A stretch of 34,323 nt of DNA from CAYNLK01 sp964398055. Its GTDB lineage: Bacteria > Chloroflexota > Anaerolineae > 4572-78 > J111. The notes under the pieces were generated by a model. That model did not search any database and was not told where the DNA came from. It was given only the letters and a program-made list of their open reading frames with translations. The stretch lies in NCBI GenBank assembly GCA_964398055.1, contig CAYNLK010000062.1, positions 1 through 34,323 of the forward strand, written 5' to 3'. Below, one piece after another: positions 7,773-15,884 of this stretch (position 1 is the first letter of the stretch; each line of letters opens with the position of its first letter). The translations under genes and the position numbers were made by a program.

Positions 7773-9425
7773 TTACTTCTGCACACCCAGGGTGCCCAGA
7801 TAAGCCTCAAGCTGCTCCTCACGGCCCAGTTCCTCGGTGATCTCTTCCCAACCGGTGTAGATTTGGTCCATAGCCTCTTCGGCGGTGATTTCGCCGGCCA
7901 TGAACTGGCTCAGGGCCGTATCAAGCACCACCTGCTGGTAGCGCTGGTTCTGCGGAATGCGCAGATCGAGCACCATATTGGGGCTGTTTAAGCTGTCCTC
8001 GATCGCACCCAGGTAGTTGCTGGCGGCCTCGGGACTCATGCCGGCCTCTACCCAGGCCTGGCGGTTGAGGAATTGCGAGGTGCGGTAGGGGTTGAAGCCG
8101 GTCCTGCCGATGGTCACATCGACGTTGGCCTGGGCCGGTTGGCTCATGTAGGAGAAGAAGGCATAGGCTGCGGCCTTAGTCTCTTCGTCAACACCGGCGT
8201 TGATGCCGCCGGACCAGCCGCCGTAAGCGGCAAAGGGCGCATAGTTGACTCCGTCGATGGCCAGGGGGCAGGTTTCTTCATCACACGGAACCAGCTTACC
8301 GGTTTCCCAATCCAGCACCTCGGTTACGCCGGGCGTGATCATCGCTCCGGTTTTGTCCTGGACAATGGAGGTTTCCGGATCGATGGCCAGCGTACCGATG
8401 TCGCCCCAGTCGATCGAGAGGGCGCAACGACCGGAGGTGAAGAGACTGCGGGTGTCGCCCACATCCAGGTTCAGCTCATCCGGCGGGCCATAGGGAGTGG
8501 TCTCATTGTAGATTTCCAGGGCTTTGGCAAAGGCTTCATTCTTGATCAGCGGTTCCATCGTTTCCGGGTCAAAGAAAGTCCCCTGAGAAGTACCCTGGCT
8601 CTGGATCATCGGCGCGGCAATATCGTAGATGAACCAGTAGGCCTGGGCGCCCCGCTTCTTGGAGATGCAGGAGCCGTAGTCGGGCGAGCCGTCGTCGTTC
8701 AGGTCCTGTCCATGGAAAGTTTTAGCGACTTCAATATACTCAGCCCAGGTCTTGGGCGGCTCCAGACCGGCCTCGGCCAGTAAATCGGAGCGGTAATAAC
8801 CCATATGAAAGTCGCCATCCAGCGGGATGGTATAAATCTTGCCGCCGTAAGTGGCGCTGAAGTCGCGGAAGAAGGGAGCAACATCGTTCCATTGAATGTC
8901 CGGATCGGCCTCGATCCTGGGGGTCAGGTCTTCCAGGTAGCCGGGCACGATGTAGTCGACCATCCACTGTGGGGCAAAGACGAAGGCGTCAAAGCTGTTG
9001 GTGCCGGTGGCCATATCGGTCAAGATCTTCTGATACAATTCGTTGAAGGGCACAGTGGACACATTGATCTTGGCCCCGGTCAGGGCAGTGAAGTCCGGGC
9101 CACGACGCTGCAGCGGCTCGGCAATCTGCGGGCCGGTGAAGGTCAGGATGTTGACTTCGATGCCTTCAAAGGGCTTGGCTGGGGCCGCGGCTTCCACCTC
9201 CACCTCGACAGTCACCACTTTTTCAACTTCAACTTCTTTGACAACTTCTTTTTCTACCTCAACCTCAACCGTCTCGACGACCCTGACTTCTTTTTCAACC
9301 TCTTTTTCAACCACCACCGTTTCAACCACCGTGACGGTCTGAGGTGTGGGCGCCGGGCCACATTGGGCGGCAATCAAGGCCAGTACCGCTACTACAACGA
9401 ACAGCAGTGTCAATTTTTTGAACAT
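7773..9425 (-). CDS. Sugar ABC transporter substrate-binding lipoprotein with V/E/K stalk
   Basis: A 550-residue extracellular solute-binding protein (family 1, CUT1 type). Residues 1-21 form a signal peptide ending LIAAQ, with C22 as the probable lipidated cysteine; Gln before the Cys is unusual. Residues 31-79 are a low-complexity stalk of Val, Glu and Lys (VEKEVEKEV-like units), a style known from Chloroflexota binding proteins, followed by the binding domain from about residue 87. SBP hallmarks include FEGIEVNILTFTGPQ, LYQKILTDMATG and YGGKIYTIPLDGD. AGGAGGAG precedes the ATG at good spacing. It follows lacI and precedes the two permeases. The ligand is unknown; neighbouring polyol dehydrogenases and a kinase hint at a polyol or ketose. 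Confidence 0.92.
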   Translation of the reverse strand: MFKKLTLLFVVVAVLALIAAQCGPAPTPQTVTVVETVVVEKEVEKEVRVVETVEVEVEKEVVKEVEVEKVVTVEVEVEAAAPAKPFEGIEVNILTFTGPQIAEPLQRRGPDFTALTGAKINVSTVPFNELYQKILTDMATGTNSFDAFVFAPQWMVDYIVPGYLEDLTPRIEADPDIQWNDVAPFFRDFSATYGGKIYTIPLDGDFHMGYYRSDLLAEAGLEPPKTWAEYIEVAKTFHGQDLNDDGSPDYGSCISKKRGAQAYWFIYDIAAPMIQSQGTSQGTFFDPETMEPLIKNEAFAKALEIYNETTPYGPPDELNLDVGDTRSLFTSGRCALSIDWGDIGTLAIDPETSIVQDKTGAMITPGVTEVLDWETGKLVPCDEETCPLAIDGVNYAPFAAYGGWSGGINAGVDEETKAAAYAFFSYMSQPAQANVDVTIGRTGFNPYRTSQFLNRQAWVEAGMSPEAASNYLGAIEDSLNSPNMVLDLRIPQNQRYQQVVLDTALSQFMAGEITAEEAMDQIYTGWEEITEELGREEQLEAYLGTLGVQK

Positions 9426-9539
9426 TTTTTACGCTCCTCCTGATTTATTGAATCTAACTTTGGGCAACAGTAAATTATGAAGTTGTCAATTTGTGTTGAT
9501 GGTATACTCACCTCCTTTTTCCAAAACCAATAATAATGT

Positions 9540-10640
9540 TCAACTGGCCGGTTCCAGGATGGGATATTCTGGCTGAAGTTGGCGGCAGGACTCTCTGATG
9601 ATAAACTCAACCGGCAGAGGCTGAGGCAGCGCAAATTCCTCGTGGTTGAGCATTTTCAACAGGAGAATGGCGGCGGCCTGGCCTAATTCATAGGTGGGCT
9701 GGCGCACGACCGTGAGGGGAGGTACAAAAATGGGCGCCCAATCGTGATCGTCAAAACTGATCAGGGAGATGTCTTCGGGGCAGCGTAAGCCTCTTTGCCG
9801 GAGGGCGTGCAGCGCACCGACGGTCATTTCATTGTTGGTGATGAAGATGGCAGTGGGCAGAGGCGGTGAGTTAAGCACCCGTTGCAAAACGTAATAGGCG
9901 GTAGGGGTCATTTGATTATTGGTGCGAAAACCCGACGGGGGAGTATCGAGGAGAGCCAATTGGTTACTGTAAGAGCGGGAGTCGGCGCGGATCACCAGAC
10001 TCTCATTCAAAGGCAGGCCAGCCTCTCGTAAGGCCCGCTTATAGCCATTGAAGCGCGTCACCTGGGTGGAGATGGTGGCCATGCCAACCAGGATAGCAAT
10101 CTGGCGATGCCCTAACTCAAGCAGGTATTGGGTAGCTTGATAGGCGCCGCCTTCATTGTCTACCCCTACCAATGGGGCGTCAAGACCGGGCGTATCACGG
10201 TCGAGGAGGACAATTGGCAAACCGGCCTGGGCCATGCGGATCAAACGCTCAGAATGAAGACCGGTGGGGGCAATAATCAGGCCATCGATTTGGCGGGCAG
10301 AGAGCAAGCGGAGATATTCGTCTTCGCGATTCGGGTCCTCATCAGTATTGCAGAAGATGGTATGGTAGCCGCGTTGGTGAATTTCATCCTGGACACCCCG
10401 GGCTACGGCCGTAAAAAAAGGGTTGGCGATATCGGAGATGATCAAGCCGATGGTTTGAGTCGAGTTGGTGGCCAGGCCCCGGGCAATGGCACTGGGCTGG
10501 TACTGTAAGCCCTCAATGGCCGCCAACACCTTCTGGCGAGTCTCTTCGCGCACAAACCGCGTTCTATTGATCACATGAGAGACAGTAGCAGTTGAAACGC
10601 CGGCCTGTTCAGCCACATCTTTGATACTTACCCTGGCCAT
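9540..10640 (-). CDS. LacI-family transcriptional regulator
   Basis: A 366-residue repressor. The helix-turn-helix MARVSIKDVAEQAGVSTATV and hinge ATNSTQTIGLIISDIANPFF are typical, followed by a periplasmic-binding-protein-like ligand domain (RQIDGLIIAP, IVLLDRD, ISFDDHDWAP). It is about 25 residues longer than average because of a Pro/Asn-rich loop (PPSGFRTNNQMTPT). It lies just upstream of the binding-protein gene, so it probably controls the importer and itself. A 34-bp perfect palindrome with two GTAAGCGGTTAC-type LacI half-boxes sits 82-115 bases upstream. The inducer is presumably the imported sugar. Confidence 0.95.
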   Translation of the reverse strand: MARVSIKDVAEQAGVSTATVSHVINRTRFVREETRQKVLAAIEGLQYQPSAIARGLATNSTQTIGLIISDIANPFFTAVARGVQDEIHQRGYHTIFCNTDEDPNREDEYLRLLSARQIDGLIIAPTGLHSERLIRMAQAGLPIVLLDRDTPGLDAPLVGVDNEGGAYQATQYLLELGHRQIAILVGMATISTQVTRFNGYKRALREAGLPLNESLVIRADSRSYSNQLALLDTPPSGFRTNNQMTPTAYYVLQRVLNSPPLPTAIFITNNEMTVGALHALRQRGLRCPEDISLISFDDHDWAPIFVPPLTVVRQPTYELGQAAAILLLKMLNHEEFALPQPLPVEFIIRESCRQLQPEYPILEPAS

Positions 10641-10708
10641 GGCAATACCACCACACTGTAGGGCTAGTTCGGTCGAATAAAGAAGGGGACGGTAAATGAA
10701 GAAGAGGT

Positions 10709-10755
10709 TTTACGTAAATATTTGGCGTAAGCGGTTACGTAACCGCTTACGCCAA
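10709..10755 (-). promoter_or_regulatory. Probable LacI operator (34-bp perfect palindrome plus flanking dyad)
   Basis: Positions 10722-10755 are perfectly self-complementary: TTGGCGTAAGCGGTTAC followed by its exact complement. The centre contains overlapping GTAAGCGGTTAC and GTAACCGCTTAC boxes, matching the style of LacI-family operators. A smaller perfect dyad TTTACGTAAA lies at 10709-10718. Being in the lacI upstream region, it most likely mediates autoregulation of the lacI-SBP-permease-kinase operon. Confidence 0.75.
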
Positions 10756-10783
10756 GCGTAACACAGAAAATAGCTGTTGTCAA
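10755..10783 (-). promoter_or_regulatory. Candidate promoter of the lacI operon
   Basis: On the minus strand, TTGACA (10778-10783) is separated by 17 bases from TACGCT (10755-10760). The -35 is perfect and the -10 weak. The -10 touches the edge of the 34-bp palindrome, so a bound repressor would block initiation. Confidence 0.45.
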
Positions 10784-10841
10784 GAATGAAAGAGCCGCAA
10801 TACCTTAAAATTTGCAGCAAACGGGAGGTGCTTTAAGGTTG

Positions 10842-11633
10842 TTAGCGCATTTCCTGACCGCCGGTCACGTTGATGGCCTGGCCGGTCATGTAGCTGGACT
10901 GGTCAGAGGCCAGAAAAACGACCACGTTGCAGACATCGTCGTAGGTGCAGCCTCGCTTCATCGGCACCTGGTCAATATACTTCTGGCGCACTTCGGCCTC
11001 GGTAATGCCCCATTTTTTGGCGTACTGGCTATAAAGTGAATCGACCCACAACGGCGAGTCGAGCAGGTTGCCGGGACAGACGGCATTGACGCGCACGCCG
11101 TACTCGGCCAGATCCAGGGCAATGCTCTGGGTCAAACCGATGCCGCCAAATTTACTGGCCGAGTAAGCCGAATTCTTGAAGCTGCCCTTTTTGCCCGATT
11201 TGGAGTTGATCTGGATGATGGCCCCGCTCTTTTGGGCCTTCATCGGCCTGGCGACGTGTTTGGCCACCAGAAAATAGCCAAACAGGTTGACATTCATCAC
11301 CAGCCGCCACTTTTCGGCCGGGAATTCCGTAATCTCTTCGGCAAACAGCACCCCGGCATTGGACACTACAATATCGAGGCGGCCAAACATATCGAGGGTT
11401 TGCGCTACCATGGCCTCAACCTGAGCCTCATTGGTCACGTCAACTTTTACGGCCAGCGTCTGCCGGTCGGTGGCAGCCGCGATATCGGCCGCCGTCACGG
11501 TAGCCGTCTCTTCATTCAGGTCGGCCACAACCACGTGACAGCCTTCTGCGGCCAATCGTTGGCAAATGGCCTGGCCCAGGCCCTGACCCCCACCGGTCAC
11601 CAGGGCAATGCGATCTTGGAGTAGTTTGGTCAT
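10842..11633 (-). CDS. srlD: Sorbitol-6-phosphate 2-dehydrogenase-like SDR
   Basis: A 263-residue classical short-chain dehydrogenase. The NAD site GGGQGLG (14-20), NAG (92-94) and catalytic Y157-S-A-S-K161 are all present. Beyond generic SDR motifs it shares distinctive blocks with E. coli SrlD: QINSKSGKKGS, KFGGIGLTQS, ALDLAEYGV, GNLLDSP, VPMKRGC and INVTGGQ. This makes oxidation of sorbitol 6-phosphate (or a close polyol phosphate) to the ketose phosphate the best guess. AGGAGG stands four bases before the ATG. It follows the alcohol dehydrogenase after 93 bases filled by a G/C-skewed repeat and is probably co-transcribed with it. Confidence 0.88.
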   Translation of the reverse strand: MTKLLQDRIALVTGGGQGLGQAICQRLAAEGCHVVVADLNEETATVTAADIAAATDRQTLAVKVDVTNEAQVEAMVAQTLDMFGRLDIVVSNAGVLFAEEITEFPAEKWRLVMNVNLFGYFLVAKHVARPMKAQKSGAIIQINSKSGKKGSFKNSAYSASKFGGIGLTQSIALDLAEYGVRVNAVCPGNLLDSPLWVDSLYSQYAKKWGITEAEVRQKYIDQVPMKRGCTYDDVCNVVVFLASDQSSYMTGQAINVTGGQEMR

Positions 11634-11650
11634 GGATCCTCCTGGATTGC

Positions 11651-11722
11651 GCAGGGGGGCAAGGGTGCAGGGGAGCAGGGGAGAAATTCCCCTCTGCTCC
11701 CTTGCTCCTCTGCTCCCCTGCC
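11651..11722. repeat. GGGGAGCAG-type 7-8-base repeat, inverted
   Basis: A G-rich block of GGGGAGCAG-like units (11651-11682) is followed, after a short AAATT centre, by a C-rich block of complementary units (11689-11722). Together they could fold into one long imperfect hairpin between the alcohol dehydrogenase and the SDR. Units are 7-8 bases apart. Confidence 0.8.
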
Positions 11723-11726
11723 GGTT

Positions 11727-13436
11727 TTACGGTAGCATCAACTTCAAAAATTCTGCCTCGGCCTCAACAGTCCACTCCCGGCCATTTTTTAACTTGGCGT
11801 AAACCGTGGGCAGTTTCTCCTTCAGCTCCGGCAGGGAAGTCAAAGGAAAATCCTTGATCTGCGGGAAGATGACCACCTTGCCCGGAAATTCGGCCGACTG
11901 GACGGCTTTGAAGCCGGGCAAGGCCGCCTCGAGCGAACCAATGGCCGCCACGGAGCGGTTGGGCGAGAGCTGGTGGGTTTCGGTTTGGTGCAGCATCAGC
12001 CGCAAATCGTCAATGGTCGAAGCGGTATGGCCGATGAAGCGGATATTTTGCCGGTAAACCACGCTCAAGTCGAGAGTGGCCATCGTGCCGCGCTTGAGGC
12101 CGGCAAAGATATTCATAATACCGCGGGGAGCCAGGTAGTTGGCCGACTGGGAGGTGACCACCGCCGCCGGGGCCAGGATGATGATGTCGTCAAAGCCCGC
12201 GCCGGCCAGTTCGGCCAGCCTGGCCTCGTACCCCTCGTCTTTGACCCCCAGGCAGACAAAGTCGATCCCTTTGGCCCGGGCCTCGGCCCCCAGCATCTCC
12301 TCCAATGCCTGCAAGCGGTCGGCAAACAGGTCGGTACACAAGATAAGTTGGGGGGGATTGGCCATCTGCACCGCCCGCTGCACGTGCATCTGCCCCATGG
12401 GGCCGCCGGCGCCCACAAACCAGGCTTTGCCGCCGGCTTTTAGCTCGGCCGGGATAGGGTAATCGCTGTAAGCCCGGGCGATGTCGGGACCGGGGCCGCC
12501 CACGTAGGTCCAGCGGTTGTAATGAATCCGGCCCACATCGACCTGCACCGGGCGAGCCAGCGGCTCACTGGCGATGATCGCCACAATGCCAAAGTCGGCC
12601 AACCGGGGACTGGCGGCCTCGATGACGTCGGGGTCGGGGCCAAGAATAATGATGTCATCAAAGGCTGATTCTACTTCATGCATCTTTTCGAGGGGAATTT
12701 CAACCACCTCGATCCCCAACCGGGCGGCCTGCTCTTTGAGCCGGGCCGCAAAAGCCGGCGGGACGTTGGTGAGCGCCAGTTGCGCCGGATGGCCGGCCTC
12801 ATCGAAGCCGGCGCTAAAGAAGTAATCGTCCCTGGCGGCGGCCGTCCCGATGATCCAGGCGGCCCCGCCGGATTTCAAACCGGTGCGGTATTGGAGTTGG
12901 TAGGCGGCAATCACGCAGGCCCACGGTTCGGCCAGGGCGCTTTCGGCGTAGCCGGTATCGGGTTGGACCGGAATCAGGTAGTTGCCGTGATCGCCGTTGA
13001 GAATGCGGTGGTCGATGACGTTGTATTGGGACATGCCGCCCTGGTACATATAGCCGTAGGCCCAGTTGACGCCTTGGTCGTAGATGTCGGCCTGCACAAT
13101 GAAACGGTCGCCCACTTTGTACTGGTCGCGTAGATTTTCGCCCACGCCGACCACGGTCATCGAAACCTCGTGACCCAAGACGACTGGCTCTTTTTTCATA
13201 TCGCGGAAGATGCGGGGATGCTGCTCGCCGGCGTTGATCACTTTGATATCGGAAAAGCAGATGCCGCAGGCATCGTGGCGCACCAAAAGCTCATCGGGGC
13301 CGTATTCCGGAATCCCAACGTCGATAACTTTGCCATCCTTACCCAGATTTTCCAACCCGGCCCCGTACAGCGGCCAGAGCCGATTGGACTGGGGCAAATT
13401 TTTGGCTTCCTTATAACTGGTTAATTTATCGCTCAT
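11727..13436 (-). CDS. Zinc-type alcohol dehydrogenase with duplicated cofactor domain
   Basis: A 569-residue member of the zinc-dependent medium-chain dehydrogenases, about 200 residues longer than usual. The GroES-like catalytic domain (1-180) has the zinc ligands C60 (GICFSD), H89-E90 (LGHEV) and E170. Two Rossmann-like copies follow: about 185-330 (LKSGGAAWIIGTAAA ... FDDIIILGPDPDVIEAASPRLADFG) and 331-480 (LKAGGKAWFVGAGGPMG ... FDDIIILAPAAVV). Only the second copy keeps a glycine-rich nucleotide loop. The closest functional label I can suggest is L-sorbose-1-phosphate reductase-like (SorE group), supported by the adjacent SrlD-like SDR, since sorE and sorD pair in sorbose operons. AAGGAAAAG precedes the ATG. 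Confidence 0.85.
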   Translation of the reverse strand: MSDKLTSYKEAKNLPQSNRLWPLYGAGLENLGKDGKVIDVGIPEYGPDELLVRHDACGICFSDIKVINAGEQHPRIFRDMKKEPVVLGHEVSMTVVGVGENLRDQYKVGDRFIVQADIYDQGVNWAYGYMYQGGMSQYNVIDHRILNGDHGNYLIPVQPDTGYAESALAEPWACVIAAYQLQYRTGLKSGGAAWIIGTAAARDDYFFSAGFDEAGHPAQLALTNVPPAFAARLKEQAARLGIEVVEIPLEKMHEVESAFDDIIILGPDPDVIEAASPRLADFGIVAIIASEPLARPVQVDVGRIHYNRWTYVGGPGPDIARAYSDYPIPAELKAGGKAWFVGAGGPMGQMHVQRAVQMANPPQLILCTDLFADRLQALEEMLGAEARAKGIDFVCLGVKDEGYEARLAELAGAGFDDIIILAPAAVVTSQSANYLAPRGIMNIFAGLKRGTMATLDLSVVYRQNIRFIGHTASTIDDLRLMLHQTETHQLSPNRSVAAIGSLEAALPGFKAVQSAEFPGKVVIFPQIKDFPLTSLPELKEKLPTVYAKLKNGREWTVEAEAEFLKLMLP

Positions 13437-13460
13437 ATCTTTTCCTTTCCTGTTTTGATA

Positions 13461-13471
13461 TTTCGATTTCT
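13461..13471 (+). promoter_or_regulatory. Possible DeoR-type box upstream of the alcohol dehydrogenase
   Basis: TTTCGATTTCT here is identical over 11 bases to the left half of the dyad at the rhamnose-operon promoter (25152-25169, read on the minus strand). It lies in the 44-base gap before the alcohol dehydrogenase gene. The complementary half is not preserved, so this is only a candidate site. Confidence 0.3.
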
Positions 13472-13480
13472 GCGGTTAAC

Positions 13481-14497
13481 TCATTTATCGGACCTATTGA
13501 AATATTCCGGGTATAATTTCTCCATACATTCCGGACAAAGCCCATGGCTAAATTCGGCCTCAGAACGATCTCTGATATAGACTTCTATCTGCTCCCAGTA
13601 GCCCGCGTCATCGCGAACCCTTTTACACGAAGCACAAATTGGAATAAATCCCTTAAGGGTTTTGACCTCACCGAGCGCATGTTGGAGTTGGGCAATCAGA
13701 CCCTCTCGTTGATTAATTTGATTCCTGATTATCCCAAAAGCCACGATAGTACCCGCTAAACCTAAAATCCAGATCAAAGAATAGATAACAACTATGAACC
13801 TTTTGTAACCCTCTTGAGAAGCTAAAAAAGTATCTACAGGGATGGTTACACTAATACCACCTCGTAATTCACCTTCGGTATAACCTTGTTGCTCATGGCA
13901 TCTTAAACATGGGCGTTCGGTCCAAAGGGGGGCCATATATCTAAAGTATCGCTTGGCGTCCTGTTCATCTTTCCACCAATCATAATATTGATCATTTTCA
14001 GACAGGAATGTGGTCAAGGCTGCGGCTTCCCATGGCGTCGCCGAGTTGTCGGGACGAAGCGGTTTGGAACTGGTGATATGAAACTGAACCTGGTTTCTGG
14101 CTGAAGCTAATTCAGCAATCTGCCGGGTCATATAGGCGGGGTTTATCAACGTCAGTAATTTTCCCGTTTCTGCCTTTAGGTCACGCTCAGGAATATCAAG
14201 GTAAGGATTCGGTTGAGTTTCTGCAGTGACAGGTACATAAACCCCACCGTGTAAGGCATTCCAATATCTTGTTGTAACTATTAACCTGAAAAAGGAACGA
14301 GCTTGTGATAAAAGCACCTCTGTTGTCTGCTCATTTAAAGTATTAATACTCCATACTGTCAAACATATGATAATTATTGTCCAGCCGATTCCAATAAAGA
14401 GAAAAATTCTCTGGATTAACGAATGTTTTTCTTTAAGCCCTTCCTTGATTTCCATGGGCAGATCACATAACCTAAACTCTAGAACGCCCTGGTTCAT
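13481..14497 (-). CDS. Membrane sensor protein: DUF3365-like heme domain plus CxxC-CxxC tail, no kinase
   Basis: A 338-residue inner-membrane protein. One helix at about 30-50 and another at 232-256 enclose an extracytoplasmic domain resembling DUF3365/Tll0287-like sensors. It carries C197-L-R-C200-H201, a c-type heme motif, in the context RPCLRCHEQQGYTEGELRGG. After the second helix, a short coiled region leads to a C-terminal module, GFIPICASCKRVRDDAGYW ... HGLCPECMEKLYPEY, with C288/C291 and C321/C324 as probable metal ligands. I know this tail from signalling proteins of Deltaproteobacteria and cyanobacteria. No kinase, GGDEF or receiver domain is present. Starts at 14497 or 14455 are both possible; neither has a clear ribosome site. 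A dyad TTGTCA-N12-TGACAA lies directly upstream (14498-14521). It is more A+T-rich than its neighbours. Confidence 0.8.
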   Translation of the reverse strand: MNQGVLEFRLCDLPMEIKEGLKEKHSLIQRIFLFIGIGWTIIIICLTVWSINTLNEQTTEVLLSQARSFFRLIVTTRYWNALHGGVYVPVTAETQPNPYLDIPERDLKAETGKLLTLINPAYMTRQIAELASARNQVQFHITSSKPLRPDNSATPWEAAALTTFLSENDQYYDWWKDEQDAKRYFRYMAPLWTERPCLRCHEQQGYTEGELRGGISVTIPVDTFLASQEGYKRFIVVIYSLIWILGLAGTIVAFGIIRNQINQREGLIAQLQHALGEVKTLKGFIPICASCKRVRDDAGYWEQIEVYIRDRSEAEFSHGLCPECMEKLYPEYFNRSDK

Positions 14498-14558
14498 TTG
14501 TCAAAGAGATTTGATTGACAACTGCGGTCACAGGGTCAACCTATTTCTGACAGCCCTT

Positions 14559-15881
14559 TCACCTCATCGGAATCATCAGCCGCTCTACCTGGGCTGGCTC
14601 AACTACCCCCGGCTCGACCTGCCGCCCCAGGCGGGTGTAAAAATCGTTCCGCTCGCGGCGGCTGGGTAGATGGCTTTTGGCCCAGTCGCTTTGGTAGCCC
14701 CGCCCCAGGCTCCGCTGCGCTACGGTATGGCCGTAGATGAAATAGGCCCCGTCCATGAACGCGTCCCGCACCGGAGCAAGTTCCGGCGCGTCGAAATCGT
14801 CGACCAACTTTTGGCCGTACGCGTTCATCTCGGTGCCGATATTCAACGGCAGCTCCAGTTTCTGGGCCAGTTTGACCACCTCGTATAACTTTTGCACTTT
14901 GACCTGCTTGATTTCCGGGTCGGCCAGGTTCCAATTACGGTCGGGGATGATGTTCAAGGCCACTACGCCCTGGCCAATGAGCAATTCCAACAATTCTTCG
15001 ATAGCCTGCTCACCGGGGGTGGTGCCATCCAGCCAGGCGGCGCAAGGTAGCGCCTCACAAGCCGTGATCAGTTGATGGAACGGTTCCACCCGCGGAAAGG
15101 AGTCGGAGTCGGGCTGAACGTAGCCCACGCCGCCCCGCTTCATCAATTTGGCCCGGACCAGATCGGCCAATTTTGGTTTGTGCTCAAAAACCGCGGCCAC
15201 TTGCGCCGGCTCGACATTGAGCTTGTCGGCCCAAAACGCAATTGGATCGACCTCAGCCTGTTCAACGGCGCTGATGTAGGCGGCCAGCATATGCCGTTCG
15301 GTGGCGTTGCCCTTAGGGGTCAGCGGCAGCACATCCCGCTCGTAATCTAAAGTTACCGGCGCCAGGTGAGCGTTGACCCGGGCCAGCATGCCCCGGTTGC
15401 GTTCCTCGGCCCGCCGGCGCAGATCGGCCAGGATGGGGGCGACGGCCTCGGGGACCTGGCTGGTGGTAAAACCGATACCCATATGGTAGTACACGCCCGG
15501 CTCGCCCGGTGAGTTGATCACCCGGCTGGCAAATTCGGGGATGAAGACCCGCGTTTCGATGCCGGCGCTGCCACGCAAGCCCACCCGGCCGCAGGCCGCC
15601 AAAAATTCGTCGGCCGCGTCCAGCACGTCAAAATCAACAATGCCCATCAGCTTGAAACCGCGGCGGCGGCCCAGCCAGGCCAGCGAGGTCGGCGAGTGAC
15701 CATAGCCGTTGAAGGAGAAGAAGGTGTGGCAGTGCATGTTGGCCATTTCCTGCGGCGGCGGCAGCTCGAGGTCGCCCCGCTCCACCAACGCCAGCAGTTC
15801 GTGCAGGGCCTCGGTTCGGGTATTGAGCGAAAAGTCGTTCAACTGGGCTTCAAGCGTTTCAATTTTTTGAGCCAAATCCAT
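14559..15881 (-). CDS. PHP-domain protein of the rhamnose operon
   Basis: A 440-residue cytoplasmic protein. After a 45-residue helical lead, H50-C-H52 (MANMHCHTFFSFNGYG) is PHP motif I. IVDFDVLDAADEF (D83) and GSAGIETRVF (E109) supply further metal ligands, and NIGTEMNAYGQ and FIYGHTV near the end complete a PHP-type TIM barrel. PHP proteins are metal-dependent phosphoesterases, which act for example on histidinol phosphate. It starts three bases after the class II aldolase stop, with GAGGTG upstream, so it belongs to the rhamnose operon. A role on a sugar phosphate or aldolase product is inferred; I know of no characterised PHP step in rhamnose breakdown. Confidence 0.8.
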   Translation of the reverse strand: MDLAQKIETLEAQLNDFSLNTRTEALHELLALVERGDLELPPPQEMANMHCHTFFSFNGYGHSPTSLAWLGRRRGFKLMGIVDFDVLDAADEFLAACGRVGLRGSAGIETRVFIPEFASRVINSPGEPGVYYHMGIGFTTSQVPEAVAPILADLRRRAEERNRGMLARVNAHLAPVTLDYERDVLPLTPKGNATERHMLAAYISAVEQAEVDPIAFWADKLNVEPAQVAAVFEHKPKLADLVRAKLMKRGGVGYVQPDSDSFPRVEPFHQLITACEALPCAAWLDGTTPGEQAIEELLELLIGQGVVALNIIPDRNWNLADPEIKQVKVQKLYEVVKLAQKLELPLNIGTEMNAYGQKLVDDFDAPELAPVRDAFMDGAYFIYGHTVAQRSLGRGYQSDWAKSHLPSRRERNDFYTRLGRQVEPGVVEPAQVERLMIPMR

Positions 15882-15884
15882 ACA

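Noticed and set aside
8073..9443. Two long plus-strand open frames
   Set aside because: Both are shadows of the substrate-binding protein gene; the Asn/Phe-rich stretch is the complement of the Val/Glu/Lys stalk.
9410..9634. Small minus-strand gene before the binding-protein gene
   Set aside because: It overlaps the end of lacI and the start of the binding-protein gene in another frame and shows no protein features; only the GGAGG element is noted.
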